Counted from the stretch's first letter, positions 1 to 6,807 are shown. The stretch: DNA of 14,155 nt from JBAZKV01 sp964443545 (GCA_964443545.1 CAYUCV010000027.1:1-14155); one strand, 5' to 3'. Program-made: numbers and translations. Notes: generated by a model from the letters alone, not told the origin.

Positions 1-80
1 TTATCTGGGGGATCTCAGAAGAGGATTTACACACTAATCTTGACAGGACCCATTATGTTCCACCCCCTTTCGATATCTAA
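1..80 (+). CDS. Possible C-terminal fragment of an upstream protein
   Basis: Reading from base 3, the frame is open to a TAA at 78-80 and would encode about 25 residues ending in THYVPPPFDI. The acidic, aromatic and proline-rich composition looks more protein-like than the other two frames over the same bases, and the stop sits 64 bases before the preferred start of the next gene, a normal spacing. The 5' end lies outside the window, so the family cannot be named. One other frame also stays open here, so this may be non-coding. Confidence 0.3.
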   Translation, partial: IWGISEEDLHTNLDRTHYVPPPFDI

Positions 81-124
81 TTTTCTCTTTCGGCAAGTAC
101 AAGTTTATCCTGTTGATCAAGTTG

Positions 125-153
125 TTGTCAAGGGCGGTAAGATAATGTATAAT
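125..153 (+). promoter_or_regulatory. Sigma-70-like promoter overlapping the start of the zinc-finger gene
   Basis: TTGTCA (125-130) and TATAAT (148-153) are separated by exactly 17 bases, close to consensus. Transcription would begin near 160, downstream of the ATG at 145 and 8-10 bases before the in-frame ATG at 169. Either the start is 169 on a very short leader, or this promoter serves only the downstream genes. Confidence 0.45.
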
Positions 154-447
154 AAATCAAAAATCAGGATGTTCTCGAAAAAAGCGGACGAAATTTATGA
201 GAAACTGAACCCCGGATTGTGCAGCGCCTGCGGGGGCCATTTATATTTTGAGAGGGTCTCTCTGGATTACAACGAGGACAGCAGGATATATGTAATAGAC
301 GATGTCCCGGCCTTTGTCTGCGAGTCGTGCGGCGAGATATGGATACCCAAGCCCGTGGTAGAAGAGCTGGAAAAACTGGTCAAGGCGTATTCCGCGTCCC
401 AAAAAAACCAGGCCGACGGTGAAAAAGAGCCGCTGCTCAACGGGTGA
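145..447 (+). CDS. YgiT-type (MqsA N-terminal-like) zinc-finger protein
   Basis: About 100 residues from the ATG at 145. Two CxxC pairs (C26/C29 in LCSACGG and C59/C62 in VCESCGE) flank a strand-rich core, followed by a helix beginning PKPVVEELEKLVK. This is the YgiT-type zinc-finger fold, as in the N-terminal half of the MqsA antitoxin, where the four Cys bind structural zinc. The C-terminal HTH of MqsA is absent, and no DUF4258 or MqsR-like toxin is visible beside it, so an antitoxin role is not shown. The frame is open further upstream (TTG at 40), but that segment overlaps a possible upstream gene and looks non-coding. A GGGCGG sequence at 132-137 could serve as a ribosome site for 145. 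An in-frame ATG at 169 is the alternative, because a promoter-like -10 box overlaps the first codons. The protease gene follows directly, probably in the same transcript. Confidence 0.75.
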   Translation: MYNKSKIRMFSKKADEIYEKLNPGLCSACGGHLYFERVSLDYNEDSRIYVIDDVPAFVCESCGEIWIPKPVVEELEKLVKAYSASQKNQADGEKEPLLNG

Positions 448-466
448 CCGCGGTGGAAATACTCAT

Positions 467-475
467 AAGGGAGGG
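467..475 (+). promoter_or_regulatory. Ribosome binding site deciding the protease start
   Basis: AAGGGAGGG is a strong Shine-Dalgarno match. It lies 4 bases before the ATG at 480 and 7 before the ATG at 483, which argues against the GTG at 444 as the start. Confidence 0.7.
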
Positions 476-479
476 CATA

Positions 480-1628
480 ATGATGAAGCTGAAGAAGTAT
501 TCGCCTTATGTTCTTGTTCTGCTTATAGGGGTACTGACCGGAGGACTTTATGTTCAGCTGTCCCAGGCTTTGGACAAACCCGTGCAGGAACCGGCCCAGG
601 CGCCATATCCTTCAAGCATTTCTACCGCTGGTTTTCCAAATGAAACTATAGCTGACATCGTAGAGAAGGTCGGCGGAGCTGTCGTCAACATAGATGTGGT
701 AAAGATGCAGCACCAGCAGGTCTTTAACCCTTTTAAGGACTTTGAAAAGCATTTTGGTTTTCAGATAGACCCCAGGGCAAGGGACCTTTTTGAGGACCGC
801 GTCATTCCCGTAAAAGGCGCCGGATCGGGCTTCATAATTGACAACAAGGGGCATGTTTTGACCAATGCCCATGTGATAAAAGGTGCCGACAAGATAAAGG
901 TGACGCTGCGGGACGGGCGCTCACTTGATGCCAAGATAATAGGTCTTGATTCCAATATCGACCTTGCGGTCCTAAAACTAGACAGACCTTCGGGGCTTCC
1001 TTCGATGCGCCTCGGGGATTCCTCAAAACTGCGCCCGGGCCAGTGGATAATAGCCATAGGCAATCCTTACGGCTTTAGCAATACAGTGACGGCAGGTATT
1101 GTCAGCGCTACCGGCAGGGCACTTGACGGTATAGGAAAGAAGAACCTGATACAGACGGATGCGGCCATCAACCCCGGCAACAGCGGAGGCCCGCTGATCA
1201 ATATACAGGGGGAAGTTGTGGGGGTTAATGTGGCTGTGGCAGCGGGCGCCCAGGGAATAGGCTTTGCTATACCGGTCAACGCGGCAAAGGAAGTTCTTGA
1301 CGAACTAATTACCCGCGGCAAAGTGGTCCGCCCCTGGATAGGAATTTACATGAGGGATGTTGACCAGCAGGTGGCCGATTATATGAACCTGCCTGTGGCC
1401 GAAGGGGTTATAGTAATGCAGGTAGTAAAAGACAGCCCCAGCGACAAAGCCGGGCTAAAACAGTATGATGTTGTAAGGACGGTCAACGGCAGCAAATTAA
1501 AGAGCGCTTCGGAGCTTTCGGACCTCATCAAGAACCAAAAACCGGGCAGCAGATTAGCTCTTTCTGTCTATTCGGACGGGAAGATGAAGAACCTGTCGAT
1601 AACCGTGGGCGAAATGCCTGCTCAATAG
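480..1628 (+). CDS. HtrA/Deg-family periplasmic serine protease, one PDZ domain
   Basis: A trypsin-like (S1C) protease of envelope protein quality control. From the ATG at 480 it has 382 residues. A basic N-terminus and a hydrophobic segment (about residues 8-25) form a signal anchor or signal peptide. The protease domain follows with the triad His131 (TNAHV), Asp161 (NIDLAVLKL) and Ser235 (GNSGGPL). One C-terminal PDZ domain (about 280-380) contains the typical SPSDKAGLKQYDVV segment. A single PDZ is the DegS/HtrA-like layout rather than the two-PDZ DegP/DegQ layout. The start is set by AAGGGAGGG at 467-475; the ATG at 483 is also possible. A GTG at 444 overlaps the upstream stop as GTGA and would add 12 residues before the anchor, which is less likely. 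The gene lies 32 bases after the zinc-finger gene, suggesting cotranscription. Its downstream flank is lost in the N-gap. Family assignment is certain; the precise paralogue name is not. Confidence 0.95.
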   Translation: MMKLKKYSPYVLVLLIGVLTGGLYVQLSQALDKPVQEPAQAPYPSSISTAGFPNETIADIVEKVGGAVVNIDVVKMQHQQVFNPFKDFEKHFGFQIDPRARDLFEDRVIPVKGAGSGFIIDNKGHVLTNAHVIKGADKIKVTLRDGRSLDAKIIGLDSNIDLAVLKLDRPSGLPSMRLGDSSKLRPGQWIIAIGNPYGFSNTVTAGIVSATGRALDGIGKKNLIQTDAAINPGNSGGPLINIQGEVVGVNVAVAAGAQGIGFAIPVNAAKEVLDELITRGKVVRPWIGIYMRDVDQQVADYMNLPVAEGVIVMQVVKDSPSDKAGLKQYDVVRTVNGSKLKSASELSDLIKNQKPGSRLALSVYSDGKMKNLSITVGEMPAQ

Positions 1629-1728
1629 NNNNNNNNNNNNNNNNNNNNNNNNNNNNNNNNNNNNNNNNNNNNNNNNNNNNNNNNNNNNNNNNNNNNNNNN
1701 NNNNNNNNNNNNNNNNNNNNNNNNNNNN
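1629..1728. other. Gap of 100 Ns
   Basis: Exactly 100 undetermined bases. A run of 100 is the usual convention for a gap of unknown length. It begins on the base after the protease stop codon and ends on the base before the guaB3 ATG, so the whole intergenic region, including any promoter, terminator, ribosome site or small gene, is invisible. True adjacency of the two flanking genes is not proven. Confidence 0.98.
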
Positions 1729-2889
1729 ATGGAAATAGAGTTAGGTTTCGGGAAAAAAGTCAGAAGGGCTTACGGGTTTGACGAGATCGCACTGGTGCCG
1801 TCCCTGGCAACGATAGAGACCGATGATGTCGAAACAAAGACTTCTATAGGAAGCCTTAAGCTGGATATCCCTATAATAGCTTCTGCCATGGATTCCGTGG
1901 TGGACCCGAGTACCGCCGCGATGATGAGCCAGTTCGGCGGCCTTGGTGTCCTTAACCTTCAGGGCGTCCAGACCAGATATGAAGATGCGAACAAGGTCCT
2001 GGACGATATTGCGGCAGCTTCAAAAGAAGAATATGTTCCCCTCATGCAAAAGATCTATGAAAAACCGGTCAAAAAGGAACTCATAGAAAAACGCATACAG
2101 GAGATAAAGGCCAAAAAAGGCGTAGCCGCGGTTTCTGTTACTCCGCAGGCGGCGGAAGAATACGGAAAAATAGCGGTATTTGCAGGAGCAGATGTGGTTG
2201 TCATTCAGGCTACGGTCGTCTCCACCAAGCACAAGGCAAAAAACTTCAAGCCTCTTGATGTTGCCAAATTCTGCGCGGGTATCAAAGCCCCTGTTATCAT
2301 AGGGAATTGCGTCACCTATGATGTTGCGCTGGAACTGATGGAGACCGGGATCTCCGGGCTTTTGGTCGGCATTGGCCCGGGTTCTGCCTGCACTTCCAGA
2401 GGCGTGCTGGGTATTGGGGTCCCTATGGCTACCACTATTGCGGATTGCGCCGCCGCAAGGGATGCTTATTTCAAAAAAACAGGCAGATATGTCAGCGTTA
2501 TAGGCGACGGAGGGATGGTGGTTGGAGGAGATATCTGCAAAGCAATCGCCTGCGGGGCGGACGCTGTGATGATAGGCTCCCCTCTTACTAAAGCAAAAGA
2601 GGCTCCCGGCAGAGGCTTTCACTGGGGCATGGCAACTCCCAACGCTCTACTTCCCAGAGGTACCAGGATAAAAGTCGGGACTATCGGCACGCTTAAGGAG
2701 ATCCTTCTTGGCCCTGCCAAATATGATGACGGATCCGAAAATTTTGTTGGAGCCCTAAAAACTTCTATGGGTACACTTGGCGCCGCAAATATAAAAGAAA
2801 TGCAGAAAGTTGAGATAGTTATAGCCCCCTCGATCCTTACCGAAGGAAAAGTTTTTCAAAAGGCGCAGTCGCTGGGGATGTATAAGTAA
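1729..2889 (+). CDS. guaB3: GuaB3-type IMP dehydrogenase / GMP reductase family protein
   Basis: A 386-residue TIM-barrel purine enzyme. The N-terminus (RRAYGFDEIALVPS) and the AMDSVVDP segment are typical of IMP dehydrogenase/GMP reductase. The active-site loop is GIGPGSACTSR with the nucleophile Cys221, followed by IGDGGMVVGGD and GADAVMIGSPL for phosphate binding. The CBS pair of classical IMPDH (about 490 residues) is absent. The spacer near residues 90-170 and the APGRGFHWGMATP segment match the GuaB3 group of Actinobacteria and Cyanobacteria. A cyanobacterial GuaB3 has been reported to act as a GMP reductase, so the direction of the reaction here (IMP to XMP, or GMP to IMP) is not settled by sequence. 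The ATG at 1729 matches the family N-terminus; its ribosome site is hidden by Ns. A palindromic terminator follows after 26 bases. guaA lies about 1.3 kb downstream, consistent with a role in guanine nucleotide balance. Confidence 0.92.
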   Translation: MEIELGFGKKVRRAYGFDEIALVPSLATIETDDVETKTSIGSLKLDIPIIASAMDSVVDPSTAAMMSQFGGLGVLNLQGVQTRYEDANKVLDDIAAASKEEYVPLMQKIYEKPVKKELIEKRIQEIKAKKGVAAVSVTPQAAEEYGKIAVFAGADVVVIQATVVSTKHKAKNFKPLDVAKFCAGIKAPVIIGNCVTYDVALELMETGISGLLVGIGPGSACTSRGVLGIGVPMATTIADCAAARDAYFKKTGRYVSVIGDGGMVVGGDICKAIACGADAVMIGSPLTKAKEAPGRGFHWGMATPNALLPRGTRIKVGTIGTLKEILLGPAKYDDGSENFVGALKTSMGTLGAANIKEMQKVEIVIAPSILTEGKVFQKAQSLGMYK

Positions 2890-2915
2890 GGATAGGCATC
2901 GATCGGATTAAATAA

Positions 2916-2943
2916 TAAGCCTGCACTTTAAAGTGCAGGCTTA
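2916..2943. terminator. Bidirectional intrinsic terminator, perfect 28-bp palindrome
   Basis: The arms TAAGCCTGCACTTT and AAAGTGCAGGCTTA are perfectly complementary over 14 bases; the central TTTAAA forms the loop. A T-rich tail follows on the + strand (TTAACTTTCATTT) and also on the - strand (TTATTATTTAAT). It sits 26 bases after the guaB3 stop and 28 bases after the epimerase stop, so it probably ends both convergent transcripts. Confidence 0.85.
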
Positions 2944-2971
2944 ACTTTCATTTGTCCAAATAATGTCGGTA

Positions 2972-4090
2972 TTATAGCTCTCTAACCGTGTGAGTAACGC
3001 TCCATGTCATCTCGTCCCCGGGTTGAAGTATCCTCATTCCGCTTGGATGCATTCCCGAGACTCCTCTTAAAGGGGAATAGACTTCCCAGATGGGGTGCAG
3101 AGGAGCAAGGTAATTTCCCTGCAATTCCAGCGCAACTGCCTTTCCATCAGCGGGATGAGAAGTGCCCAGCGGGGCAAACGCATGTACAACATTAACGGTA
3201 TCCCCGTATGTCGGCGAGGAAAGAAAAATGCCGTATCCCGCCTGTCCGAATAAAACTCCCGCGTTGCCAGACAGTACACCCATTTCCGGGTGGAGCAAAA
3301 AACTGTTGTTCAAATTGAGACTGCCGAGATTTTTAAAACCAGCCGCAAGCCCCCAGAAGGATGTTTCTCTAATAGGCGTTAGGGGGTTAGTGTCAAAGTC
3401 CGGATTCCCGTCCTGTCCAAGGCGTATTGTTGAAACACCGGGAAGCTGCATGGAGATCAGGCTGCGGTCCTGCCCTTCCGGTATGCGGAAATACGGATGC
3501 TCGCCTACGGACACGGGTGCCGGCTGCCGCCCAATGTTCTTAACATTTACGATCCTGAACATTGTTCCGTTATTGAGCCCGATACTGTGTCTTAGCCAAA
3601 GATCTGAAAACCACTGTTCACTTGATATTTCTGTAACGCCGGTGAGCGCTATTCCTCCTGAAGGAAGGTCATGTGCACAGATATCGTGATATTCGTTAGC
3701 ATAAGCCAGTCCGTGCAGCCTGTAGGTATCTTCAAAGTTGGTTGGGACAAGCCTTCTCTGTCCCATAAATGAGACTTCCACATTTGTCAGACCGGCGGCA
3801 TATACAACAGGACCTACCATCCTGTTAGCCCAGGGTGTCATTAGGATACTGTTCATGGCGGAGAGCCTTGCGTTTGGATCCTCATCAAAAGCCCCTGCTA
3901 TTTGTAGGTTGCTTTGTCCTTTCATGAGTTCAATATCTGCTGAACCGAGTCTTGCCATTTCGGAATTAATTATGAAACCGCGTTCGCAGATGTTGACTCC
4001 TAATATTCCGGATCTCTGCCCGTTTTGCGGAACGCTCAGTTTGTGGAACCTTAAACCTCCGATCTCCGAAACTTTGTGTGAAGCGCCCAT
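2972..4090 (-). CDS. Aldose 1-epimerase (galactose mutarotase) family protein
   Basis: A 372-residue protein of the beta-sandwich mutarotase family, which interconverts alpha and beta anomers of hexoses. Expected landmarks appear in order: ANRM (residues 88-91), His126 in LHGLAYANE, His198 in GEHPYFRIP (compare HxYFNL in GalM), NNSF near 261-264 (compare the LDNCF-like motif) and Glu322 in ALELQG, matching the catalytic Glu of GalM. The two His and the Glu are the catalytic and binding residues in characterised GalM. No signal peptide is visible, so it is probably cytoplasmic. The start is supported by AAAAGGAG (4106-4099) with an 8-base spacing to ATG. It is divergent from guaA and convergent with guaB3. 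No other sugar genes are nearby, so the substrate cannot be inferred; glucose-6-phosphate or galactose epimerase activity are both possible. Confidence 0.85.
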   Translation of the reverse strand: MGASHKVSEIGGLRFHKLSVPQNGQRSGILGVNICERGFIINSEMARLGSADIELMKGQSNLQIAGAFDEDPNARLSAMNSILMTPWANRMVGPVVYAAGLTNVEVSFMGQRRLVPTNFEDTYRLHGLAYANEYHDICAHDLPSGGIALTGVTEISSEQWFSDLWLRHSIGLNNGTMFRIVNVKNIGRQPAPVSVGEHPYFRIPEGQDRSLISMQLPGVSTIRLGQDGNPDFDTNPLTPIRETSFWGLAAGFKNLGSLNLNNSFLLHPEMGVLSGNAGVLFGQAGYGIFLSSPTYGDTVNVVHAFAPLGTSHPADGKAVALELQGNYLAPLHPIWEVYSPLRGVSGMHPSGMRILQPGDEMTWSVTHTVREL

Positions 4091-4125
4091 GTATGAATCT
4101 CCTTTTGTGGATTTGCCGACAAACG

Positions 4126-4155
4126 GATATCGAACGCTTTATCCGGGGATTTCAA
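4126..4155 (-). promoter_or_regulatory. Weak candidate promoter for the epimerase gene
   Basis: On the - strand, TTGAAA (4155-4150) is followed after 18 bases by GATATC (4131-4126). The -35 is good but the -10 matches only three of six consensus bases. The position, about 35 bases upstream of the start codon, leaves room for the visible Shine-Dalgarno sequence. Confidence 0.3.
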
Positions 4156-4167
4156 AATATTTTCCTG

Positions 4168-4176
4168 TGATATAAT
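4168..4176 (+). promoter_or_regulatory. Extended -10 promoter of guaA, predicting a leaderless mRNA
   Basis: TGATATAAT is a perfect extended -10 element (TG, one base, TATAAT). No convincing -35 lies 17 bases upstream (GATTTC at 4148-4153), which is common for extended -10 promoters. Transcription would start near A4182-A4184, only 4-6 bases before the guaA ATG at 4188. No Shine-Dalgarno sequence lies between. Confidence 0.65.
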
Positions 4177-4187
4177 TAATTAAATCC

Positions 4188-5744
4188 ATGAAAAAACACG
4201 ACCTCATCGTAGTCCTTGATTTTGGCGCGCAGTACAGCATGCTGATAGCAAGACGGGTCCGTGAATGCAATGTTTATTCGGAGGTCCTTCCCTATTCGAC
4301 CCCGCTCGAAGAATTAAAAAAAAGAGAAGTTAAAGGCATAATCCTTTCGGGCGGCCCCAATAGTGTCTATGACAAGGATGCCCCAAAACTGGATTCCAGG
4401 ATCTGGGAAAGCGGCATTCCTATACTTGGCATTTGCTATGGGATGCAGCTGATGGCAAAAGAACTCGGAGGAGAGGTCAAAGCATCAGAGGTCAAAGAAT
4501 ACGGCAAGACCCCGCTCAACATCGATGATCATACGAACCTTTTTGCGGGGCTACCTCTGCAGATAAACTGCTGGATGAGCCACGGCGACAGCGTGGGAAC
4601 AGTTCCAAAAGGTTTTAAGATGATGGCGCATTCACAGAACACCCCGACAGCCGCCATCGGCAACATAGAAAAAAAACTTTATGCTGTGCAGTTCCATCCG
4701 GAAGTGATCCATACCGAGCATGGCGACGAGATAATCAAGAACTTTGTCTATATAATCTGCAACTGCCAGGCCACCTGGACCACCAAGTCCTTTATCGAGC
4801 GCCAGACCGAGAAGATCCGCTCGACCGTGGGAAAAGAAAAGATCCTTTGCGCTCTCTCCGGCGGAGTGGACTCGACCACCGTGGCCGTTCTTGTTCACAA
4901 GGCTGTGGGCGATCAGCTTACCTGCATGTTCATCGATCAGGGCTTTATGAGAAAAGACGAGGCAAAAAAGATAAAGGAGATGTTTGAAAAACATTTCAAG
5001 ATAAAGATAATCTACATAGATGCTTCGCAAAAGTTCTATGAAAAACTTAAAGGTGAGACCGATCCCGAAAAGAAGCGGCATATAATAGGCAACGAGTTCA
5101 TCTACACTTTTGAGGAAGAGGCAAAAAAACTTGGAGCCATTCCCTTTCTGGCCCAGGGCACTCTATATCCCGATGTCATTGAAAGCGCGTTCAAAGGGAG
5201 CGGCAAGTCCGCTTCAACGGCTGCCAGAATAAAGACCCACCACAATGTCGGCGGTCTTCCGGAAAAAATGAAGTTCAAACTTATTGAGCCGTTGAGGAAG
5301 CTGTTCAAGGATGAGGTCAGAAAACTAGGCAGAGAGATGGGCATTGCCGAAGAGATAATCTCGCGGCAGCCGTTCCCGGGTCCTGGCCTTGCCATCAGGA
5401 TAATCGGAGAACTTAACCGTGAAAGAGTAAAGATCCTTCAGGAAGTTGATGACATAGTAGTTTCGGAAATAAAAAAAGCCGGATTTTATAATAAAGTATG
5501 GCAGTCATTTGCGGTATTGCTTCCTATCAGGACCGTTGGCGTTATGGGAGATAAGCGAACATATTTAAATACAATAGCAATACGAGCAGTGACCTCAAAC
5601 GATGCGATGACCGCCGACTGGGCCAAGCTTCCTTATGAACTCCTTGAAAAGATATCAAGCCGCATTATCAATGAGACCCCCGAGATCAACCGCGTTGTGT
5701 ACGATATTTCCAGTAAGCCGCCTTCTACGATCGAGTGGGAATAA
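4188..5744 (+). CDS. guaA: GMP synthase (glutamine-hydrolysing)
   Basis: Converts XMP, ATP and glutamine to GMP in the cytoplasm. The 518-residue length is normal for the fused two-domain enzyme. The N-terminal class I glutamine amidotransferase (about 1-190) has ILSGGPNSV, the nucleophile Cys83 in GICYGMQ, and His170 and Glu172 in QFHPEV. The ATP-pyrophosphatase domain carries the SGGVDST loop (224-230) and QGTLYPDVIES. The C-terminal dimerisation domain ends in the family signature RVVYDIS-KPPSTIEWE. The start at 4188 matches the family N-terminus (compare ILDFGSQY), although there is no ribosome binding site in front and the -10 element lies just upstream. It is divergent from the epimerase gene. 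The next gene begins 77 bases downstream with no clear terminator, so read-through is possible. Confidence 0.98.
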   Translation: MKKHDLIVVLDFGAQYSMLIARRVRECNVYSEVLPYSTPLEELKKREVKGIILSGGPNSVYDKDAPKLDSRIWESGIPILGICYGMQLMAKELGGEVKASEVKEYGKTPLNIDDHTNLFAGLPLQINCWMSHGDSVGTVPKGFKMMAHSQNTPTAAIGNIEKKLYAVQFHPEVIHTEHGDEIIKNFVYIICNCQATWTTKSFIERQTEKIRSTVGKEKILCALSGGVDSTTVAVLVHKAVGDQLTCMFIDQGFMRKDEAKKIKEMFEKHFKIKIIYIDASQKFYEKLKGETDPEKKRHIIGNEFIYTFEEEAKKLGAIPFLAQGTLYPDVIESAFKGSGKSASTAARIKTHHNVGGLPEKMKFKLIEPLRKLFKDEVRKLGREMGIAEEIISRQPFPGPGLAIRIIGELNRERVKILQEVDDIVVSEIKKAGFYNKVWQSFAVLLPIRTVGVMGDKRTYLNTIAIRAVTSNDAMTADWAKLPYELLEKISSRIINETPEINRVVYDISSKPPSTIEWE

Positions 5745-5812
5745 TCAACTGAAATCCTCCTGAGTTTCTGCCGGTATATACAAGTAATGACTATTCTTAC
5801 ACAATCACATAC

Positions 5813-5818
5813 GGAGGT
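5813..5818 (+). promoter_or_regulatory. Ribosome binding site of the 323-residue gene
   Basis: GGAGGT, 3-4 bases before the ATG at 5822. It fixes this start over later in-frame ATGs, and contrasts with guaA, which has no such site. Confidence 0.7.
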
Positions 5819-5821
5819 ACT

Positions 5822-6793
5822 ATGGAATTTATAAGAAGAGCTCTGGGCAGGGCATACGGATCCACATACAGGCCGGACATACAGGTTTCAGGCAGGATGA
5901 CAGCTCTAAGCAGAAGAGCAGAACAGATCGGGATAGAAAATATGCTTGCGAGTAATTGGGCCGTCTCCCCAGGCCAAGTCCTTTCCCTGACAGAAGCCCC
6001 TCAAGCCCTTAGAGATTCAGGGCTGCACGGGCTTTATTACATCGATGGACAACACCCGGCAGCACAGGACCTTCTTTCTCTGTTAGAAATAGAAGCAAGA
6101 AAGCATTTTTCTTTAGACGGGCACGATCATTATTTTATCAGAGCGGCCAAAGCGAACACTGAATTGAGGCCGTTTAAGCGGCTTGTCCGCAAAAATTATT
6201 CCGCTGTCGCTGTAGCGGCGTCTGAATCGTTTTTATGGAGAAAACGTTTTCTCTTTCTGGGAGCTCACGGCTCCCGGGTTCTTGCCCCGGCAATAGCCCT
6301 CCGTGATACAGCACTGCAGAAATTGGGCCTGCCATCGGCGCTTGATACCGACAGAGAATGGCTTTGTCTTTATGAACCTCAGGATAAGATATCCGAGACA
6401 GATATAGGGCATACGATCTTTGGCATCGTATCAAAATGTTTTACTCCCGAATTGATGGGATCTTATCTGCCGGATTTTGATAATATATCCGAATTTCACG
6501 GCATCTGGTCTTTTACGGCCACTTTGTCCGGATGGGCAATCGATCTAAACAGGTTCCCGATATCATTCTGCTATAAAGTTGGGACATCGAATTCCCATGA
6601 TTCCTGGAAGTGGGATAATTATTTCATGGTCAACTTTTCAGGAGAAAGTCCATCTTTGGAGGCGATAACGGACAAAGGTGACATTAATGTATTAAGGAAC
6701 TGCCGGAGACAGCAGTCTACGGACCAGGGATTTTCAGGAGAAAGAGAAGCATCCGGTGATTTTACAATGAATTGGCAGATTGACGGGGAATAA
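5822..6793 (+). CDS. Unassigned 323-residue protein
   Basis: I do not recognise a family. The start at ATG 5822 follows GGAGGT at 5813-5818, a strong Shine-Dalgarno match with rather short spacing (3-4 bases). The first part (about 1-165) is basic and mixed helical, with stretches such as GLHGLYYIDGQHPA and FKRLVRKNYSAV. The second half is rich in aromatic and strand-forming residues, including several Trp, Tyr and Phe in the ATLSGWAIDLNRF and SHDSWKWDNYFMVNF stretches. The last 45 residues are polar and probably disordered. No signal peptide, membrane segment or known catalytic motif is visible. It lies between guaA and the 1260-residue gene on the same strand, 127 bases before the latter, so the two unassigned genes may form one transcript. 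Its codon use looks like that of its neighbours, and the long open frame with a good ribosome site makes it very likely a real gene. Confidence 0.8.
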   Translation: MEFIRRALGRAYGSTYRPDIQVSGRMTALSRRAEQIGIENMLASNWAVSPGQVLSLTEAPQALRDSGLHGLYYIDGQHPAAQDLLSLLEIEARKHFSLDGHDHYFIRAAKANTELRPFKRLVRKNYSAVAVAASESFLWRKRFLFLGAHGSRVLAPAIALRDTALQKLGLPSALDTDREWLCLYEPQDKISETDIGHTIFGIVSKCFTPELMGSYLPDFDNISEFHGIWSFTATLSGWAIDLNRFPISFCYKVGTSNSHDSWKWDNYFMVNFSGESPSLEAITDKGDINVLRNCRRQQSTDQGFSGEREASGDFTMNWQIDGE

Positions 6794-6807
6794 AAGGGAT
6801 CTTCCCC
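6785..6807 (+). repeat. Inverted repeat at the end of the 323-residue gene
   Basis: GGGGAA (6785-6790) and TTCCCC (6802-6807) form a 6-bp stem with an 11-base loop that spans the stop codon. A T-run (6823-6827) follows only after 15 bases, so this is at best a weak terminator or a transcript-stabilising hairpin. A second, mutually exclusive pairing exists between AGGGAT (6795-6800) and ATCCCT (6828-6833). Confidence 0.25.

Noticed and set aside
40..144. N-terminal extension of the zinc-finger protein from a TTG at 40
   Set aside because: The added 35 residues do not resemble the family, overlap a possible upstream gene, and lack a ribosome site; the ATG at 145 or 169 is better.
444..479. GTG start of the protease overlapping the upstream stop codon
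   Set aside because: It would place 12 extra residues before the signal anchor, and a strong Shine-Dalgarno at 467-475 points to the ATG at 480 or 483. Translational coupling through GTGA is not excluded.
2020..2622. 200-residue open frame on the - strand inside guaB3
   Set aside because: It is antisense to a clearly conserved enzyme, its translation has no recognisable domain, and its composition follows from the codon bias of guaB3.
3162..3689. 175-residue open frame on the + strand inside the epimerase gene
   Set aside because: It is antisense to a gene with intact catalytic motifs and its own ribosome site; the translation is Pro/Ser/Cys-rich with no domain.
3738..4175. 145-residue + strand open frame running up to the guaA promoter
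   Set aside because: It is a shadow of the epimerase gene with no family match, and it would end at the guaA -10 element.
4632..5081. 149-residue open frame on the - strand inside guaA
   Set aside because: It lies opposite conserved GuaA motifs and has no domain of its own.
5745..5821. Promoter or terminator between guaA and the 323-residue gene
   Set aside because: TATATA at 5775 and TATTCT at 5792 resemble -10 boxes but lack suitable -35 partners, and no stable hairpin with a T-tract is present.
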